From assembly GCA_030998015.1 (NCBI GenBank), contig JARWMV010000243.1, positions 992,001 through 1,056,000 of the forward strand: 64,000 nucleotides of DNA. Reading direction: 5' to 3'. The stretch is from Ceratorhiza oryzae-sativae (Eukaryota; Basidiomycota; Agaricomycetes; Cantharellales; Ceratobasidiaceae). This document shows positions 58,344-64,000 of the stretch, in pieces. The notes beneath the pieces were generated by a model that saw only the letters and a list, made by a program, of their open reading frames with translations, did not search any database and was not told where the DNA came from. The first letter of the stretch is position 1. The number at the start of each line of letters is the position of its first letter. The translations under genes were made by a program, and so were the position numbers.

Positions 58344-58419
58344 AGCAACACTGAGGGCGGAGGCTGAGAGGAAGCGGGTAAATGAATATACTAATGAATC
58401 AAAGCTCAAGCACAGAGCG

Positions 58420-58426
58420 TTTTATA
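58420..58426 (-). promoter_or_regulatory. TATA box of caspase 2 gene
   Basis: TATAAAA on the minus strand, about 77 bp before the ATG at 58343. Confidence 0.5.
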
Positions 58427-58794
58427 TGGAGCGGGCTCGTGCTGTTTGCTTATCGAGACTCCCAGTCCACGCGACCGCATTGCACAGGTTGTTAGAGCGC
58501 GTGCTTTGCACTGGGAGCAAAGCAGCGCTGTGCTTGGACATTCGATGCGCGAGAAACATCAGAATGATATATTTTCGCACAGGTTTTGAGATTGGGCATA
58601 GTGTTTGAGGCGTGGAGATCCCAATGAAGCAATGAAAGCCACTTGCTAAGCGCCAGGTGATGATAGACAGTACCCCTGAGCGGCAATTCCGGAAGCAACC
58701 GGAAGACCCTTCGCGCCGACACACAACCTCGAGACCATCATCAGTGGGTGGAACCTATGACCAGCCGTTGCGCTACTCACATCTCGGACTAGAC

Positions 58795-59241
58795 ATGGCC
58801 CAACGCGTCACCATCCGCAAGCGCACCCCGTACAACACCAAGTCAAACCGCAGGAGGGTGGTCAAGACTCCTGGTGGAAAACTCGTCTACCACCACATCA
58901 GGAAGCTCGCAACTTCGCCCAAGTGCGGAGACTGCGGCATTGCCCTGCCCGGTGTATGTCTGCTCAATTGCATAGTAATATAGTTGCTAACATTTTGCAT
59001 AGGTTCCTGCTCTCCGCCCGCGTAAATACGCGACCATCTCCAAACGCCAAAAGACCGTCCGACGGGCGTATGGTGGCAGCCGGTGTGGTGACTGCGTCAA
59101 GCAGCGGTGAGCTAGTCTACAGGTTGTACCTGCACTCCATTAACGATACGATGCAGCATCCTACGTGCGTTCTTGATTGAGGAGGCAAAGATCGTAAAGA
59201 AGGTAATCAAGTCCCAGGAAAAGGCTGCCCCCCGCAAGTAA
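58795..59241 (+). CDS. RPL34: Large-subunit ribosomal protein eL34
   Basis: A cytosolic 60S ribosomal protein. Exon 1 reads MAQRVTIRKRTPYNTKSNRR, KTPGGKLVYHHIRKLATSPK and CGDCGIALPG. Exon 2 reads VPALRPRKYATISKRQKTVR and YGGSRCGDCVKQR. Exon 3 reads AFLIEEAKIVKKVIKSQEKA with stop at 59239. The two CGDC pairs form the usual zinc site. The length (about 117 residues) is normal for the family. It shares a divergent intergenic region of about 450 bp with caspase 2. Confidence 0.93.
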
Positions 59242-59531
59242 CTGCATTTATATCTGCCTACTCCCTTGCGTTATGTCATTCCCTATCCTCGTTCATATAT
59301 GTAGTCAAACCTTCACCTCCAAAAGCCGCGCAGAGTGTATGAGCCCACATGCATGATCAACCTTGGTTTCACTGAAACAGCATCAACAATGAGTCGGGCT
59401 ATCAGGTCAGCCAAGGCAAACAAGGTGCGTATTAATTGCAAGCATCGACTCGAACGAAATACCGCAAGCGATATAATTATGTGTAAAGATATCCAGAAAG
59501 TCTACTCATTGCACTACTTTCCCGCTTGATC
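59242..59531. other. Intergenic, convergent 3' ends of eL34 and Tof1
   Basis: About 290 bp, AT-rich, containing only 3' UTR-type sequence. Nothing else recognised. Confidence 0.4.
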
Positions 59532-62500
59532 TCATTCTTCCTCGCTCTCCTCGGCTACCCTCATCTTCGGCCTTGGCCTTGACTTTGCTGGAGCCTCACT
59601 CGGCCCGGTCTCGGCCTCTTCATGCTCTTCGGGTTCTTCAACCTCGTCGAGCAGTTGCTCTTCTGGCTCAGATGTTGCCTCCAGCCCGAAATTCTCCTCC
59701 GTATCGCTCTCTTCTACTGCCGCTCTTGGCCTTGGTCGTGGTCGTGGCCTCGGCCTCGGGCGTGCCTTGGGTTCGACAGAATCCGGCGCATTGTCGCTCA
59801 ATGCAGCGTTGGCCTCGGCTGTTTCGGGGTCAACCCCCTCGACGGCTTCCTCCTTTTCCATCTCCGCCCTAGGCCTCTTTCCTTTTCTCTTCCCGTCTCT
59901 CTTTACTCGCTTCTTCGTGCCGTGAGACATCATCGTCGACGATTGCACTCCAGCGCTCTCTCCAGCCTTCTTGGCTCTCTCCAAGAGCTCCTTCTCCTTT
60001 GCGAAAAACGCCTCGTCGTCATCCAAGTCCGAATCCTCGATAATCTCTGCAGACTTGTACACCACCTGCTCCTTCTTCTTTCTTTCCCTCTTCTTGGCCT
60101 CGGCTCCCTCCTCTCTCCTACGCCGTTTGTCAGCCCGCCGTTCTTCGCGCTCGGCCTTGCGGGCTGCACGTTCGGCTTTACGGGCTGCACGACGTTCGAC
60201 CGACTCGGGATCGTTGGGTAAAAAGTCGTCTTCGCCTGAATCCGAGAGCGCGCTGGATTCTTCAGAGGACTCGGCCTCGGCCTGGCGCTGGCGACGTGTC
60301 CCACGTTTGGTCGTGAGGTGGGATTTGGCTTGCTTGCCTTGAAGATCGATCGGGGTCGCGAGGTATTGTTCGATGACGTTTTGCGAGGTTTGAAGTTCAA
60401 AGGGAGTCAATGAGGCGGGGACGTGCCACTCGAGTTCAAACGCGTCTAAGAATACCAGTCATTAGATCAAATACTGTAGAAAGCGGGACGGCATACCGTC
60501 ATCTTCGCACGTGAATCCGACCAAACGCATGAGCAGCTTGAGATATTTATTCGAGGTCGCTGCCTTTGCATGATGGTCTTCAACATAAGGGATGCCTGGG
60601 AAGTCGAATAAGAGGCTGGGTATATGCGTGATTAGGTAAACTCACGATAATCTTCGAATTTATCCATCGCGTCTTTCGACGGCACCCTCTTTGCCTTTGC
60701 TGCCTCTCGTGCGGCCGCAGCTTGCTCATCCTCATCTTCGGGAGCTTCTTCATCCCCTTCTCCATCAATCGATTCGACAACGTCTTGCCTCTTCTTTCGA
60801 ACGCGTTGCAACACCTGCGCATCCAGATTCAGCCCCTCGGCTTCAGCGGCAAAAGGCACAAAACTCACGTCAAGAACCCAATCGATGAGCACCTTGCCAC
60901 CCTCTTCTTCCGTCAACGCGGCCACGGCAATCCCGATCTGCTCGCTCGCCTTGAACCCGCGCTTAACCGTAAGCTCGGCTTTGCCCGCGGGGCGAGACGA
61001 TTTAGTCTTGACCTCGGGTTCGTAGCTCGAATATGCTTTCCACTGCCCACGATTTTTCGGATAGAACGCCTAAATGCGCAGGCGTTAGTCATGTGCGGGT
61101 GCCAAGCGGGGGCGATTGACAAGATAAATAGACGCCGATCGGCCCAACATACCTCAACAAGTAAAAGCGGGTGCTCCTGTGCGTTTTTGAAAAACTTCCG
61201 GAGAATAAAGTTGATGAGTTGGATCAAATCCTTGTATGGTTGGTCCTTTGGAAGCGACGATTGAACTTTGAGGATTGATTGGAAAAGCATGAGTGTCGAG
61301 ACCTACGCCACACAGGCCGATCAGCTTGGTTCTTTTCGGAGCGCGACAGAGATGAAGGCCCGGCTGCAGCGCACCTTGAAGAAGAATCCTTCCGCCTTGG
61401 CTTTGACTGCTTGGCGATGCAATAAGCTCACGATGCGCCTCATCTGCTCCGAAGAGGTGAATTCACGCCATCGCGCTAGGTATACTAAACAAGCGTGTGC
61501 AATATCCTCTTGTGCGAATTTCTAGTATGGTCACACCACTCAGCCAAAGATAGCGCCGTGAAATGGTGAATGACTCGCTCACCGCCTCGTACTTCTCAAA
61601 CACGAACATCTGTTCTTGAACCAGATCATCCGCAGCAGCCTTGTCTTCTTCACCTTCGCTCTCAACATCTACTACGCCTTCTTCTTCGGTTACGCCCTTG
61701 GCTATCAAGAAATACAGAAAATCAACATGTATGCGCACGATTACCAAGTGATGGACATACCTTTCTTGGCCTTTGATTTCTTTCGTTTGCGTACGTACAC
61801 CTCACCCTGCGAATGCGCCCATTTTTCCAACATTCGAAGTAGGGTAAACGCAAGATGAACTGCCGAATCCAAATACCTGCGTTCCCACCGCAATCAACAC
61901 CATTTCGGTCAATAACCTTAACCAGACTCACGAGGTGCTCTGGTCCTTGTACCCTCTCAAGCTATCAAGCGCAACATCAAGCGCCTCGCCATTGTAGTAT
62001 ATTTGGCTCTGCAGCGTTTCTGCCGCTTCTTGGACATTTCTGTCGGAATCTTGGGCCATAAGCATAATGAGGTTAAGCTGTATTTTTTGATTTTGTAAGT
62101 ATAGGCGAGTTTATATCGGATGAACACGTACCATTTGTACAAGACAGTCCATTCCGGCGTGGAGCTCGACCCATTGTTTAGGCTATAGCCGAAACATTGG
62201 CACGAAGACCTTTTAGGAAGACACGGTCAATGCGCACCTTTTCTTCTACAGCTGCACGCATACGTCTCAAGACCCAAGGTGCCCAGGCGGGCTCCACAAT
62301 TTGGCTGACATATCCGAACGGCCAGACCTCTGCGTGAACTATCATGAATGCACAATCCATATTCATAGGTGACGAAAACGAACCTTGATTGTTGGCAAAC
62401 AAAGCCTGTTGCTTGCGAGCCTTTTCCTGTTCTTCTCTAATCGAGAGGAAAAACTCGAGGAACCATTTGGTGAGGAACAGCAAGCGAAGGTTGTCCTTTT

Positions 62501-64000
62501 CGGTAAATCTTGGTCGTTCCGCTCGAATGTCTTTAAGCACCGAGCCCATGAATGCTACAGAGATCCTCTCAGTTAAATACGAAAGTGAGAAAGGGGAAAC
62601 AAACGTACTGTTGAAGCAAGATTCAACAAACTGCCCTGCGTACCCGGCAAGCGCACTGAGTGCATCCGAGCTCAGAGGATTAAACACCCCAACTTCATCC
62701 ACTTTGACCGTCTTTTTGGCGCGTTTTTGCTTGGTCATGTCAATCATCTGCGATGGATCGGCCTTGATGGCTTCTTGACGGTGGAGAACATAAACTTGTT
62801 TGTCCTATCGCGATCATGGTCAGTCTCGAAAGGAAAGAAAGGAGGGGCAGACGTACTGCTTTGAGCGCGATGGTCGTTCCGAACCGACTATGCCTCGTCG
62901 GCGCTCCCTTTCGACTCATTTGCTTTTGTCGCGTTTCTCTTTCCAATAGCGCCTTGAGCTCCCCGTCCTCTCCATCTCCTACCATCCCAGCCTTTCGAGG
63001 ATCCTTTCCTTTCTTACCCTGAACCCTCACCACGTCCCGAACACCAACGCCTCTGACGAGCAAATACGAAATTTCCAACAGCACTGCGCTAAACTCGGCA
63101 AAGGCGTGGTTATCCGCATTAGACGCGCACATGAGAATGAAATCGAGCAGGCCGGTGTCACGTAGGGAAATCAGCAAGCGGGATTGGAGAGAGGCGAGGG
63201 ACGTCGAGTTGGATGAGAGCGATGAGGATGTGCGTGGTGGGTCCTTGAGGACCAGCAGGTTGCGGAAGATGTGTAAAACTAGGGAAATGATTTGCGAGTC
63301 GCGGTGTGCTCGGACTCTGTGATTGTGGTTGAATTCATTTGCGCATTTAAATACGAAGCTGGACGTACGGCTTGTCCATGCACGCCACCAAGATATTCCG
63401 CAGTGCTTCGAGAGGTTCAGGACGCGAGAGCACCTCTTTGTAATGTAGTTGTGCAAGCAACAACGTCGCATAATCGGTCTTTTCATCCACCCGCTCGTCC
63501 AACTCTTTGAGCTCCTCGGCAATATCAATCGGCCAAGTCATAGCGGCGATCACATCCGCTGCCACGCCCTATTAGTTACACTCCCCGTCTATCATACCAG
63601 ACCACAAACTCACCACACGCAACAGCCCTCTTATCCCCCGCCCAACCTTTTCCCCTTCTCCCAGCCGTCTCAACTAAGATGGGGACAAGGTCGTTGATCA
63701 ACACCCTTGTCTTCCAAAACATGCGCGCTACAGTTCGTTCGTCGTCGTCATCATCCTTTCGCCACAGCTTTTTCAAGTCCTTTAGACATCCTAAACAATC
63801 ATCTCCGGGCACGTATCGCGTCTCGTTTGTGTCCGGATCCGTCTCGACACCTCCCAAAGCCGTGACGACCGAGTGAATCACTGGCCCGAGGATATCCTCT
63901 CGGTCCGTTCGGGATTTTCCTCGCCGGCTTGTCTCTGTTTTTGTTCTTCATTTTCAGATTCCGAGGAAATATCGACTGCTTCGCCATCGTCGGACGACAT
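59532..64000 (-). CDS. TOF1: Replication fork protection complex subunit Tof1/Swi1 (Timeless family)
   Basis: Tof1, with Csm3, stabilises stalled replication forks and supports checkpoint signalling. An ATG occupies the last three bases of the window (MSSDDGEAVDISSESENEEQ), so a further upstream start cannot be excluded. The Timeless N-terminal region follows: LGPVIHSVVTALGGVETDP, LKDLKKLWRKDDDDDERTVA, RTRDSQ-type IISLVLHIFRNLLVLKDPP, SRFGTTIALKA, and FTEKDNLRLLFLTKWFLEFF. The middle has FTSSEQMRRIVSLLHRQAVK-type helices, KDLIQLINFILRKFF, and GGKVLIDWVLDVSFVPFA. The C-terminus is highly charged with an Arg-Pro dipeptide repeat near 59726-59766 and ends AEESEEE. One break of frame lies near 63895-63920 between the acidic start and LGPVIHS. 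The many short introns are otherwise regular. Confidence 0.85.

Noticed and set aside
59573..60342. Long plus-strand open frames opposite the Tof1 C-terminus
   Set aside because: They are shadows of the repetitive Arg/Pro/Glu/Ser coding sequence on the minus strand.
1..64000. CRISPR array, bacterial operon or phage features
   Set aside because: Intron-rich eukaryotic sequence throughout; no regularly spaced repeats and no prokaryotic gene organisation.

Overview
This is a 64 kb piece of an intron-dense filamentous fungal nuclear genome. Most genes are broken by many introns of about 40-70 nt. The gene families point to an Agaricomycete: DUF6699 and DUF6589 proteins, an amplified-type RecQ-like helicase, kinase-TPR fusions, and alcohol-oxidase-type GMC enzymes. 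A plant-associated relative of Rhizoctonia/Ceratobasidiaceae is plausible but is inference.

Left part (1-35 kb) is ordinary, with dispersed metabolic and housekeeping genes. In order: a PL1 pectate lyase, a 2-oxoglutarate-oxygenase-like protein, a carnosine N-methyltransferase, a tail-anchored hypothetical, an F-box-like protein, an alcohol-oxidase-like GMC oxidoreductase assembled from several micro-exons, a poorly defined hypothetical stretch (16.7-18.5 kb), two neighbouring DUF6699 paralogues, a 77-residue membrane protein, PEX3, a cytochrome P450, and three uncharacterised genes, two of them membrane proteins.

Central part (35-58.4 kb) is the unusual region. Two caspase-fold proteases bracket two long paralogous proteins, each with two kinase domains in tandem plus TPR repeats, and a third single kinase. 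Signalling kinases next to caspases suggest a regulated-cell-death or self/non-self locus (inference). Kinase B was split near its 3' end by a 7.1 kb DNA transposon (43974-51111). The transposon has perfect 13-bp outer inverted repeats inside longer imperfect TIRs of about 150 bp, and a 9-bp target duplication (TATGGATCT). Its cargo is a divergent gene pair: a RecQ-like DNA helicase and a DUF6589 protein. No classical transposase is visible. The DUF6589 gene is itself interrupted by a 578-bp solo LTR with a 5-bp duplication (TTCAT) and carries an in-frame TGA. Kinase B now ends in codons supplied by the transposon TIR, and its former 3' end lies 7 kb away on the other side.

Right part (58.4-64 kb) is housekeeping: ribosomal protein eL34 and the replication-fork protection factor Tof1/Timeless, which runs to the window edge.

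Several genes (pectate lyase, P450, kinase A, Tof1 and probably the tail-anchored protein) show isolated single-base breaks of frame in otherwise well-conserved stretches. These could be assembly indels or early decay. Exon boundaries were worked out by eye from GT/GC-AG signals and frame continuity, so exact ends of some multi-exon genes are approximate.
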